Under the pieces are notes generated by a model. That model worked only from the letters and a program-made list of their open reading frames with translations. It was not told where the DNA came from and did not search any database. This document shows, one piece after another, positions 1 to 9,791 of a stretch of DNA of 64,000 nucleotides. This DNA is from Clavelina lepadiformis. Its lineage: Eukaryota > Chordata > Ascidiacea > Aplousobranchia > Clavelinidae. Position 1 is the first letter of the stretch. The number at the start of each line of letters is the position of its first letter. A program made the position numbers and the translations under genes. The DNA lies in the NCBI RefSeq assembly GCF_947623445.1, contig NC_135245.1:999501-1063500 (forward strand), read 5' to 3'.

Positions 1-48
1 AGAAACTGACTCATCAAAACGTTCAACTCATGACTGAGGGTGAACAAC

Positions 49-1251
49 CTGGAGCTTAGAGCCAAGGCAAGTATTTTTGGGGCTTCCCCTGCTTGCTGTT
101 CATAGTAATCCATCAATCTTCGAAGTTCTTCTAAAACTTTTTCGATTTCGGGAACTGTCCGAGAACAATAAATTAACTTCGACACAGACTGGGGATATTC
201 CTGCAGAACAAGAAAAAACAAATAAGGTACGTTCTATGTTTATTCATTCAAATCAGAACCACTGTAAAAAGTTTGCGTGTGCCACACTTTCCAACTTGTG
301 GTATGGCAACTAGGCCGGTACCAGTCCAGATTGGAAAGTTTGCTAAGTGGGTGGAGGATTAAAATTAATTGCGCGAATAATGGCGCACTTGTGTTTCATC
401 TTGATTGTGCAGTGGATTTCTCACCAACAATAGCAAACTTTCCAATTTAGGTACCAATCGAGTGTCACACTGTACTCTGCTGCCTAAAGCTACCAACGGT
501 TAATTGTAGTAATCGTAACTCTATAAGAATTCATTAACATCATATAATACCAAATGATAAGCGACGATTAACGAGAGCAGAGTGGCAGTTTTCCCAGTGC
601 CAGAAGGCATCTCAAGAACCCCATGACCCTTGGCATCTAAGGTTCGTTTAAGTTCAAGCATGTATGAATATTGTTCAGGATATATATACTCGTATGGAAA
701 GTAAACCAGCAGTCCTTCGATATTTAACCTGCATAAAAGATTTTAAAACTTTCTGTAAATTTATAACACCACAAATTTAAATCTGTGAGGATCAATAGGT
801 GAACTTTGGTGGGTAAATTGCTCAAAAGAGCTTTAAAAAGAAGAAATGATGGAAAAGGTACAAGTATGTAAGAACACTGAGATAACTCAGGTAAAACAGG
901 GGTGTGTAACCTTTGCAAATAGAAATTTTGCGGCCCGCGGAAAAATATCAATTTTGCATTATCTATGTGACAAAAATATGAACAGCAGTTTTCTTCGGAA
1001 ATTTGTAATCGTTAGAAATTTTTGTGTCTCAATTTATTATTTCCGTAAGAAGATAACTCCTAATTATGCCATAAAACCGTAACAAAAATTCCATTTTTGC
1101 TAGCTACTAGTGAAAAGCCTATGTTAAATAAAGGTAAATAAAAGTAAAGTCCTGGCGGTTTTACCCGGCTGTTTTCATCTGGCCCTCTTGCAATAAAGGT
1201 TGAACACCCCTGAGGTGAACTTTACAACACAACTTAGATTACTTACCTCAT
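49..1251 (-). CDS. ERCC2: ERCC2/XPD helicase, first three coding exons (partial)
   Basis: These are the N-terminal exons of the 5'-3' DNA helicase of TFIIH, used in nucleotide excision repair and transcription initiation. Coding exons on the minus strand are 1247-1251 (ATG plus two bases), 551-728 and 49-200; all have GT-AG borders and join in phase. The 111 residues read begin [20 protein letters not shown] and match animal XPD almost word for word. The Walker A motif PSGTGKT puts the lysine at residue 48, as in human XPD. Exon 3 carries [15 protein letters not shown]. The gene continues beyond base 1, so the FeS cysteines and later helicase motifs are outside the window. Intron 1 holds a hAT-type MITE (897-1212) ending 34 bp from the donor, and intron 2 holds a small inverted-repeat element. 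The very short first coding exon is inferred from phase and the conserved start. Confidence 0.93.
331..445. repeat. Short inverted-repeat element in ERCC2 intron 2
   Basis: Perfect 15-bp inverted arms lie at 331-345 (TTGGAAAGTTTGCTA) and 431-445, around an 85-bp spacer. Part of the spacer and the right arm recur, diverged, near 22454-22560 in RPS13 intron 1 (shared TAAAATTAATT, AATGGC, CTTCTCACCAA-like and AGCAAACTTT blocks). This suggests a dispersed MITE-like family. I did not find a clean target-site duplication. Confidence 0.45.
897..1212. mobile_element. hAT-type MITE in ERCC2 intron 1
   Basis: The left end CAGGGGTGTGTAACCTTT and the right end AAAGGTTGAACACCCCTG are imperfect terminal inverted repeats of the CAGGGGTG class. 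The flanks AGGTAAAA (889-896) and AGGTGAAC (1213-1220) match at 6 of 8 positions, consistent with a worn 8-bp target duplication. The ends are followed by GCGGCCCGC-type subterminal sequence, as in other elements of this window. There is no coding capacity. Confidence 0.7.
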
Positions 1252-1527
1252 TTTTGTTTGAATGAAAACGAGTTAAATCTCGATGAATACAAAGGCTTTG
1301 TAAGTCTCTTTACAAAGGTTTCGGTACGCCAAATAAATTCAAAACAAACTCAGTGATCTGCGAAAATGCAACTTAAAGAGAGCTTATTAAAGCACTATAT
1401 CGTTTCTTTCAGCACTTTAACTGTGTCTGCCAGTCTGTGGAGATGTATGGTAGTATGCTGTTAACATTAGTTTGTCATAATACCTGTGATAGACTAGATC
1501 TAAGCTAATAGCCTAAAAAAGACATTC

Positions 1528-1555
1528 TTATTGCATGTTTATAAACATGCAATAA
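1528..1555. repeat. 28-bp perfect palindrome
   Basis: The sequence centred on GCATGTTTATAAACATGC is perfectly self-complementary over 28 bp. It lies in the 1252-1874 gap between the ERCC2 5' end and the 3' end of the next kinase gene. The rest of that gap shows nothing I can name; it may include the ERCC2 promoter and 5' UTR. Confidence 0.6.
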
Positions 1556-1874
1556 CCTATATGCACTTTGTGAAAGTATATAATTGCTATGTTGTTGTAT
1601 TCAACCCTTTTTCAAATCATAGGTATTTTGGTTAAACTAACCCGAGCGTATAATTATAATTAAAGCTATGACGAAAGTTCAACGCTCAAACGAGTAGCCT
1701 AAGTACCATAACAAACTACACACGTGTGTGAACTTTCCCCTTGTTTATGCAAATAATACGCCATGTTGTCAGCGTGGCCAGAAAGTTTCCAACGCGAAGA
1801 CTTCGCATCTGTTTTGAAAGTTGCGTATCTTAGCTTTGGTAGAACTTTCGGTGACATAAATCTGCACACGTTTT

Positions 1875-3360
1875 TTAGTTATATTTTTGGTCTCTTTTAT
1901 TTTTTAACGACATGGACGGAAAGTGCATACGTAAACGTGACATCATAGACGGTGATTGAACAGGAATTTGTCTTCCGATTACACCATTAAAAGGCGTAGA
2001 AGAAATTTCGAAGTTATCTCGATAAAAAGATAATTTGTTACGTCTTTTATTGGGTTGCTTAGCGTCTTCGGTGTTGACCCATTTTGACCTTGAAATATCC
2101 ACCATAGAAATTCTTTGGTCCGATTCTACCGTTAAAAGCGCTTTAATTAGTTCTTGACAAGATTCGGAAAGCTTCGGAAAGGGCGGGAATTCTAGCACTT
2201 TCGTTTGGGCTTTTGTAATTCTTTTCATGCTTCCAAGATCGTTCCCTTCTCCGAACGGCATTCCTCCTACCACCATTTTGTAAAGGACGACACCAAGTGA
2301 CCATATGTCGGTCTTCCAGGGGTCATAGGGTGTTCGCAACAAGATTTCCGGAGCACAGTAGGCCAGCGAACCGCAAAACGTTGTGCTGTGTTGGTCATTT
2401 TGCCCTCTTCTCTTTTCTATCAATTTTGAAAACCCAAAGTCGCACAGCTTTATGTTGTTGTCTTGATCGATCAGTATGTTTTCTATCTTAATATCTCGGT
2501 GCGCAACACCATGACGATGTAAATAGTCCAGTGCAGACGCTAGTTGACGAAACCACTTTCTTGCCTGTTCTTCCGGTATATAGGTCCGTAGTTCAATTTG
2601 ACTCCTTAAGTTGGTTCTAGCGTAATCCATGACAATGTAAACCTTTTCTTGGGCTTTTGCAATCTTGCGGACCTTCAGAATCAAGATTTTGTCAGAGTTA
2701 TCATCTTATCAATATAAATACACTCCTAAACAACCGAATCTATATTTTACAACGTCCGGAGAAATATAAGTGGCCACTGGCTCTGCGCTCGCAAAAGTAA
2801 ACAAAAAAGAATAGAGTTAGTGCAACCACTTTTTCGGATATGTTTGTGCTGTTGATTTATTTCTATTCTTTTGACAGACTTTTAATGCCCAACTGTGTGC
2901 GAAAAAAATTTTTGTTTTAAACATGCTACAAGCTAATTTTGGTTGCACGTTTCTTTCTAGTTGCAAATAGGCCGATGGGCAATTTACTAAGGCAGTTTCG
3001 GCCAACAAAATCTTTACCTCCAAATAATGACATCACAATCGTGCAATAAATAACAGTTAAATCCTTATATTTTGTAGCTTAACCATAGACACCTTAAATA
3101 GGTGTCTATTTAAGGTGTCTATGAGCTTAACATACCTTAATGATGTTCGGGTGGAACAAACTTTGAATGTTGGCCAGTTCTCGTGGAAGGAATCTGGTTC
3201 GAAAACTAGCGCAGGAATTTTTCATGTCAATTATTTTGACAGCCACTACGTCAGCTTTGGATATTTGCAGAGCGTTGTGGATTGTGGAAAACGATCCGCT
3301 ATTTATCCTGTTCCCAAGCAGGTATCCTATTTTGCGTAGATAGATGCTGTCCCCAGACAT
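1875..3360 (-). CDS. TSSK-like serine/threonine protein kinase (copy 1)
   Basis: A complete two-exon kinase of 340 residues: exon 1 is 3136-3360 and exon 2 is 1875-2672, joined phase 0 across a 463-bp intron. The catalytic core is intact: K42 in VAVK, the catalytic loop HRDIK with D135, D153-F-G, and APE at 182-184. LPRELANI, FCGSLAYCAPE and DIWSLGVVLYKM are typical of the testis-specific serine kinase (TSSK) group. The glycine loop is unusual: the first glycine is Asn20 (INSGSFS). A basic C-terminal tail of about 70 residues follows the kinase core. It lies divergent from a second TSSK-like gene at 4210. TSSKs act in spermatid development in mammals; a germline role here is inference. A 40-bp foldback element sits just inside the intron next to the donor. 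Confidence 0.88.
3084..3123. mobile_element. 40-bp perfect foldback element with 8-bp target duplication
   Basis: Eighteen-base arms (CATAGACACCTTAAATAG and its exact complement) enclose a GTGT loop. The unit is flanked by perfect direct repeats AGCTTAAC at 3076-3083 and 3124-3131. It lies in the kinase intron a few bases from the splice donor at 3135. This is either an extremely small MITE or the residue of one. Confidence 0.7.
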
Positions 3361-3592
3361 TTCCTGCTGCTACTAAACCTATTTCAGAAAAACCGGGGTA
3401 CCAAAACGGTATATTTTAAATGCTAGCTCGACATCTTTTTAAAGTTTAAATGCTATTTTAACACTGGGTGACTGGTTATTGGCCATCCTTTATCATGTCA
3501 CAGAAGCACTTGTGTCGTCATAAAATGTTCCAATTTACTTCAGTTTACAAAATTATTTTTTCTGTAATTCTTAAAATGTTTTTGTTTTAAAC

Positions 3593-3950
3593 CAGGGTTG
3601 TTCAACGGGGGCGATATCGCCCCCCAGGGGTCATTATTGTCCATCAAGGGGGCAATTGTGACAATTTTTGAAGTTGGGGGGCGATTTTAGTCTTTAAGGG
3701 GGTGGAAGACGCTGTTATCATTGCCTTCCAAGTTGTGATTTTATAATTATATATCTGTTATTTATCGCGCTATTATTGCATAAGGTCATACTGGCTTTGT
3801 TTCCGATTGTTCTTTCTTTTTTGTGATAATTTCAAAGCATATTGTACATCGCAAGAAGCAAATACATTCGTAGAAAAATAATCGTAGGGGCGATTTTGAC
3901 CCAGAACTCCCAAAAAGGGGTGATTTCACAAAAAAGGTTGATGACCACTG
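3593..3950. mobile_element. hAT-type MITE between the two kinase genes
   Basis: The left end is CAGGGTTGTTCAACG and the right end GGTTGATGACCACTG; these are imperfect inverted repeats of the CAGNGGTNNTCAAC class. The flanks TTTTAAAC and ATTTAGAC match at 6 of 8 positions. The interior has GGGGGCGAT-type tracts near both ends. It accounts for most of the non-kinase sequence between 3361 and 4209; the remainder probably includes the shared promoter region of the divergent pair. Confidence 0.65.
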
Positions 3951-4209
3951 ATTTAGACTTTCCAGTTTCCTAAAACTGGGCCGTGAGGTCATATAGGGTT
4001 TTGCTTAAGTGGTTTTACTAATTTTTTTGCCAAATGATGAACCTTTAACCTTTATCATCTTCAAATTCACCTTGAGTGGTAATAATGGCTCCGTGTTACA
4101 AACAAAACGTCATAATCGCATTGTTTTAAGCAGACACAGAGAGTGAAAAAGCAACGTTTATCGGTTTAAATGGCAAAGTTTGGAAATTATTTTTTGTTTA
4201 AGTGGGGCT

Positions 4210-5252
4210 ATGGGTAAAATCAAAGCCCTATTTTCTGGCGATGACTCACAGCAACTTCAGAAGAAAGGATACAACATCACAGGTGACTTAGGGGAAGGCA
4301 CCTACTCTAAGGTGAAGCAGGCGACATGGACCAGACCAGGTGAACCAAATCCAAATCCAAATCCGGTAAAAGTCGCCCTGAAGATAATTAACAAGAAAAC
4401 GGCGCCGAAAGATTTCCTCGAAAAATTTCTTCCGCGAGAAATCGAGATTATGAAGAAAGTAAAACACCCGAACCTCATTCGTCTGTACGAGCTCTTCCAA
4501 ATTTCAAGCAAACTGTATTTCGCGTTAGAGTGGGGAGGTCATGGTGATTTACTGCAATATATAAGGCTTCGAGGTCCAGTCAAAGACTCGGAATGCCGGC
4601 GATTTTTTCAAGAAATGTGCGCTGGTGTCGAGTACATGCATGAAAACGGGATGGTTCACAGAGACCTGAAATGCGAGAATATTCTACTAAGCAAGAAAAA
4701 CTCGATAAAAATTGCCGATTTTGGCTTTGCCCGCGACATCTCGACGGGCGACTTGAGCAAAACATATTGCGGTAGCGCGGCTTACGCAGCTCCAGAACTT
4801 CTACAGGGAATCCCGTACAAAGGACCAATTGCGGACGTTTGGAGTCTGGGCGTTATCTTGTACATAATGGCTTGCTCGTCGATGCCTTTTCGCGATTCGA
4901 ACATCAAAATGCTGCTGTTGGATCAAAAGGAGCCTCTTCACATACCTAGCAGCCTCGTGAACGCTTTTAACCCGGTGCTGAAGGACTTGTTGTGCAAAAT
5001 ACTGTGCGTCGACCTAACCCAGAGATACGGTATTCCAGAGATTAGGACGCATCAGTGGTTTTTGAAGAAGTCGAGTAGCTCACAAATAGCAGGTACAGTG
5101 TTTAGTTTGAGAGAGAGTATAAGTTTACTTCAGAAGATGTAATTCTAATCGTCCTACATTACTTAACTTTGCATTGAACTATTCATTAATTATTATCACT
5201 AGGTAGCAGTAGTGGAAGAAACGTCGCTGAAGAGAGTTCTTCAAAAAACTGA
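4210..5252 (+). CDS. TSSK-like serine/threonine protein kinase (copy 2)
   Basis: A second TSSK-family kinase. The first ATG in frame is at 4210 (MGKIKALFSG). The kinase core is canonical: loop GEGTYSKVK at 28-36, K58 in ALK, HRDLK with D152, D170-F-G, YCGSAAYAAPE, and IADVWSLGVILYIM. An NPNPNP insert sits in the N-lobe after residue 46. Read straight through, the frame ends at 5142 (310 residues). A better ending uses a donor at 5093 and an acceptor at 5202: a 110-bp intron, then SSSGRNVAEESSSKN and a stop at 5250-5252. An ATTAAA polyadenylation signal is at 5272. The main ORF has no other intron, unlike the divergent copy at 1875-3360. A male germline role is inference from the family. Confidence 0.9.
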
Positions 5253-5271
5253 ACCAGATCAAAATTCAGAA

Positions 5272-5277
5272 ATTAAA
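5272..5277 (+). terminator. Polyadenylation signal of TSSK-like copy 2
   Basis: ATTAAA lies 20 bases past the stop of the spliced form. The 5278-5663 gap contains no gene I can support. A minus-strand AATAAA at 5449-5454 may serve the ficolin-like gene ending at 5664. Confidence 0.4.
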
Positions 5278-5663
5278 TATAAAACACAATGAAAGCGACC
5301 ATCTATAAAGTTAATTAGTTTTGTTTATTGTAAACACATTTCCAGTACTCTTGTAATGCTTTGAGAATTTAGCAAAATGACGGACGATGTCAACCTACTA
5401 AGAACACTACCAGCGCTGCATCGGCAATTTAGCTTGATCGCACGCGAGTTTATTGAATTTACGCATCAACGAAAAATACGCGCAAAGGCACTTGGAATAC
5501 ACACGCTAGCGTGAAAGTGTGCGATGTAGCTGTATAGGTGATATAGTTGTTGATATAGTTGATATAGGTTATAGACCTACCGCTACACAATCAATGAGTT
5601 CATATCGTATATAATAAAGCAAGCATGTCGATAATGTGGTTTACAACGTCAAACTGACTGAAC

Positions 5664-7631
5664 CTAGGAGCAGCGAATCTTCATTGTTGTAGCTTTCAGT
5701 GCTTCCGTGGAACCAGTCCAAGCATTCCAGATTATGTTGTGCCAAGATCCACTTGAGCGCCCCCATGCGGCATTGAGAGATGCTCTGAAACAGTTATCAA
5801 ACCACCAACCGCCACTTTTTCTGGAGCCACTTTCTGCACAGTTTCCCCTGAATAATCGCAAACATAAAGTATTTCACTTGTACAACGCAGTTAAAACTAA
5901 AACGCATGCGTGAAACAGACTCAACAATGGCATAAGCGTCGGCTGAAGTGCATGAGAGAAAGAGTAAGGTACTTACCTGTCATCATTATCTCTATCTTTG
6001 GTTGTGAAGGGCCTGTTGTCATGGTAATCTAAACTATCCCCGGCTGTCCCACTAAAACCTGAAACGTGGAGGCGGTAGAGATCGCTTTCGTCATCAACAA
6101 CGAAGTTACTGCAACGTAGTCGTTACTGATTTGAGGATTTGAAATTGCAGTAAAAGAAATCTCATGGGTATAAAGACCTCACAGCAATCACACAATGACT
6201 CTACGCCATACGTGTCAAACTCCCGGCCTGCCACATCCGCTTTACAATAATGTTTGGCCCGCAATGCTATTTCATACATTGACTATTTCCGGCCCGCGAG
6301 ATCATTGTACAGTATAACTTACTTTTTTCAAGCAAGAAACAAGATTATAACAAATCGCACAATAGCCTACAACAGCACAGCAGTTGCCCCATGATACGAT
6401 AGAATAAATAGATTTCTTCTAACGCTTGTAATCTGAGCTGCTTTTTTCTTTATTGTTTGTTAATTCTTTAATGCTTTTGCATGGAGATAAATGAAACATA
6501 ATGACGTAAGAGAAGAATAATCAAAAATAGCCCAGTCAAAAATCATCAAAAACATCAAAAATTTGGTGTTGCTTCGCTGCCTATTCCAATTCATGTACTC
6601 GTGTCACGAAACCTTCAATCAAGTTTTATCCTTACTGCACGCGGCGTTAAATAAGTTTTGAGTTTTGGCCCCTGGTGCCGTTGAGTTTGAAACCCCTGCT
6701 CTACGCAGACTGGGCTATGACACTTAAAATTGACCCCAATTGCAGTATAAATCGAAACACAGAGAAATATTACAAACTATTTACTTGTATTGAGCGAATC
6801 GATGTTCCCCTCCAAAGTTCCACAAATCAATCCCGAGCTTACAGTTTCCGTCCCTGGTCAGGTTGTGAATCTTATCAAGACCTGAGATGAATTTAAAGAT
6901 CGCAAGATAGCTTATAAAGACCGACCGACTCATGTCGGACAATATTAATGTAACACTTGTAGCAATATTTTACCCAGCCAAAACTCTCCATGTAGAAATC
7001 CAAATCCCAATTTGTAGCTGTCCCAGTTGAACTGAAAGTCAACACTTCCATCAAATCTTCTCTGAATCACCTGTTTTGATATTAAGGTTACAGAGTGTTA
7101 AATAGGCAACGTTTCTCAATTCAACTCCAAATAGGCTATTTATCAATTTTTCCACTGACCCTCCATCCTCCTTCACAAAACGCTTCCTCCCCGTTCCTCA
7201 ACCTCTGTCTCCCGTAGATCGATGAATTTTCACACGACTCCGGAACCAGGCTATTCCTCAAATCTGATGACGTGTTTAAATTGTCATCGTTGCATAGGAG
7301 CGAAGTCGTTCTTACTAATTTATCCAATCGTTGTAACAAGAACCTCACCTTCCAATGAACTTTGAACTTCTGACCCCAATGACCCCAAGTTGCACGACTC
7401 ACCGCGATCTCCCTTTTCGCCGGTCCCCGGATCACCCTTTTCCCCTTTCCGCCCCGGACTTCCGGCCTTTCCCGGCGCCCCGATGTTCCCTTTGGCTCCT
7501 TTTCTACCGGATTTGACGTCATCATCGTCACAGAGCGTTGTCGTCACTTGTCGTGTCACTTCCCGGCATTGTTGAGCGAATGACGTCGTTAAGAAAATGA
7601 ACAAAACGAAACATGTTGTTAGTGACGTCAT
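5664..7631 (-). CDS. Ficolin-like secreted lectin (collagen stalk plus fibrinogen domain)
   Basis: Six exons (7349-7631, 7160-7263, 6974-7070, 6785-6881, 5977-6108, 5664-5847) join in phase to 298 residues. Start ATG at 7631 is followed by a hydrophobic signal peptide (about 1-19), cysteines at 22 and 34 suited to oligomer disulphides, and a collagen-like Gly-X-Y stretch at about 42-78 with one interruption. The rest is a fibrinogen C-terminal domain: [28 protein letters not shown], then [20 protein letters not shown], the Ca-binding-type [17 protein letters not shown] and the end [11 protein letters not shown]. This is ficolin architecture; ficolins bind acetylated sugars on microbes and, in vertebrates and ascidians, can trigger the lectin complement pathway. 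Ligand and MASP binding here are inferred. The donor after exon 2 (GTCAGT) is weak but phase and motif agree. A hAT element occupies most of the intron between exons 5 and 4. Confidence 0.93.
6207..6698. mobile_element. hAT-type element in ficolin-like intron
   Basis: A perfect 8-bp duplication CTCTACGC flanks it at 6199-6206 and 6699-6706. The right end is GAGTTTGAAACCCCTG; the left end CATACGTGTCAAACTC is its worn complement. CCGGCC and GCCCGC patches sit near the ends. The element is 492 bp and I see no transposase in it. Confidence 0.8.
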
Positions 7632-7695
7632 AATCTTTTCCAACACTTTCCTACAACTTCTGGTCTACACTGTTTAAGGAAATCAGCCCTGTTGA

Positions 7696-8085
7696 CAGAG
7701 GTGGGCAGTCGGTACCGGTACTTTTTGTGTAAAAGACGCTGCTGCAAATGCAATGTTTGCCGCTATTATGCCTCCGGTAAAGGTTACTTCAGGTCAAAAC
7801 ATATGTGACGTTACTCGCTTGAAATTTTACTTGACATTTCTGGTTTAATAAAGATCAACAGATCCTAAAATTGGTATTAAAGATTAATTGACATGTATTT
7901 TTAAAAACACATTTGTTAAAATTTTGAAATAATCACGTAAAAAGTACCGAGTACCGGGGCCGACTGAAATATCTTGAAAAAAGAAATTTCGTACTTTTTT
8001 TCAAAATTACCGACGATACCGGTACTGAAAAAGTACCGCGGTACAGTAATTTGGTGCTATAGCGTTGCAGTACTGTCCACCTACG
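7696..8085. mobile_element. hAT-type MITE upstream of ficolin-like gene
   Basis: Ends CAGAGGTGGGCAGT and ACTGTCCACCTACG are imperfect inverted repeats, flanked by the perfect 8-bp duplication CCTGTTGA (7688-7695 and 8086-8093). GGTACCGGTAC and GTACCG repeats fill both subterminal regions. It sits 65 bp upstream of the ficolin-like start codon, so it may affect that promoter. Confidence 0.8.
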
Positions 8086-8525
8086 CCTGTTGATGTAAGT
8101 TAATTTTATGAATGGGCCACATTCCTTATTTTGCTGGCAGTTAGTCGCAGAACCTACCATAACCCTGTCCACAAGGCTGCCAAAAACATAACAACTCGAT
8201 CAGACCAATGGTTTGGGATTTCTCCGCAATAAACCGCGATAGCGTTATAACACCAGAAGAGAAAACTGGTAATTATTGTGTAATTCTGGAAAGTCTTGCC
8301 TCACCTCTCTCAGTAAACTCTTAACTTTCTGAAAAATTTACCAGAAGTCTTCGTTTGAAGAAAATGCAACCTATAGGGCGATCATTCGCACACCCTGTGC
8401 CCTCTTAAACTGATACTACCTGAGCAATGTACCTCGTTTTCGACCAAGTTTAGGAGAAAGTCCTTCCAAAAGTTATAGATTGCCAGATCAGCCAATCAGC
8501 AACAGAAAGTTTATGCTTTTTTTAG

Positions 8526-8604
8526 AACTGGAAATACCCGATCCAGCAGACGCTGCAGGCATTGCTGAGCTAAAAAGGCGATGTGTTTCCGACTTAAATC
8601 AAAG
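8526..8604 (+). CDS. Possible isolated exon, unknown gene
   Basis: A 79-bp stretch has a good acceptor (TTTTTTTAG) and donor (GTAAAT) and one open frame, ELEIPDPADAAGIAELKRRC and onward, which reads like real protein. I could not join it to another exon, and the family is unknown. The rest of 8094-9791 shows nothing else I can support. Confidence 0.25.
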
Positions 8605-9791
8605 GTAAATTTCAAAACTTTTTTGGTTTCCATGACTGATGTTACAGGATAGTTGTGTGCTGCCATATCAATGTCGGACAATGCAATTGCTTGGAGTCAA
8701 ATTAGTAATTTTATTTCACCCATTGCGTAAAATCGCAATTTTACAGAAGAGCGTTATTAAGATTTTGGCAAGACTTGATCTTTCGTTGACGTTTTCATGA
8801 ATAAATTATACATCTGCATGTACAGTTTTGCATATGATGTAAATATAGCAAGATTTTTTTTGAATTTCGAATATGATTTTGGATTGATTGGGCCGTTATT
8901 AGTGGGGGTTCTAACAGAAAACGGTGCGAAAACATTCTCACATACGCAGATTCGTGAAATTGTAAGCAAATAATTAAAAACATTATACAGTGAAAAAATA
9001 CAGTGTTGTGGCTACAGCAGGGACCGACTAGAATTAAAATATTGCTACGTCACAAACGCATTTACCGAATATACTGCCAATAGCAATCATGCGATTCTTA
9101 CAACGATTAAAAAACAGTAAAGTTTAACACAACCATGAGCTTGTTACAATGACACCAGTTTTTAAGAAGCAATGTCGACTACGCTGCTTGAACTAGCAAA
9201 ATACGATATTCGATGCTATTTACAAAATGATCGCAAACTATACACGAATTAAAATGATAGTGAAACAATGTATAAAATTCTGCCCAACTCGTAGAAATAA
9301 GCGGTAAAGGTTTAAACTAACGACATAATTCGTAATAGTTTCAATTCAATTGCTGTGAAGAAAAGGTTTCAAAACTCTCTGTTTAAAAGCATACTAATTT
9401 ACATACTGATAAAACTATGTGCAGTAAAATTTTCACAAAATTAATAAAATTACATTGAAGCAAACGTACGTGGATTATGATAAAAATATTTTGCAAAAAT
9501 TAAACTGCATTAGAAAATAATAGTGCAGACAAATTTTAATAAGTGCTGGCATTGTGAATAAAAGCGCTGACACGATGAAATGAACTGTAATGCACCGATT
9601 GAAGCCTAACAATGAACAGATGAACTGCAAAGTAGATGTTGAAAAAGTAAAAGATTAAGGCACTTTGTAAAAGCCATGAGTGGAATCAATATGTAAATCA
9701 TAAAAAAAAAGATGAGAAAAGTAAGACATCGTAAAAGATGCAAAATATAGCAAACACTCTGAATGATGGAGCTGTTGGCATTGTCACTGAT

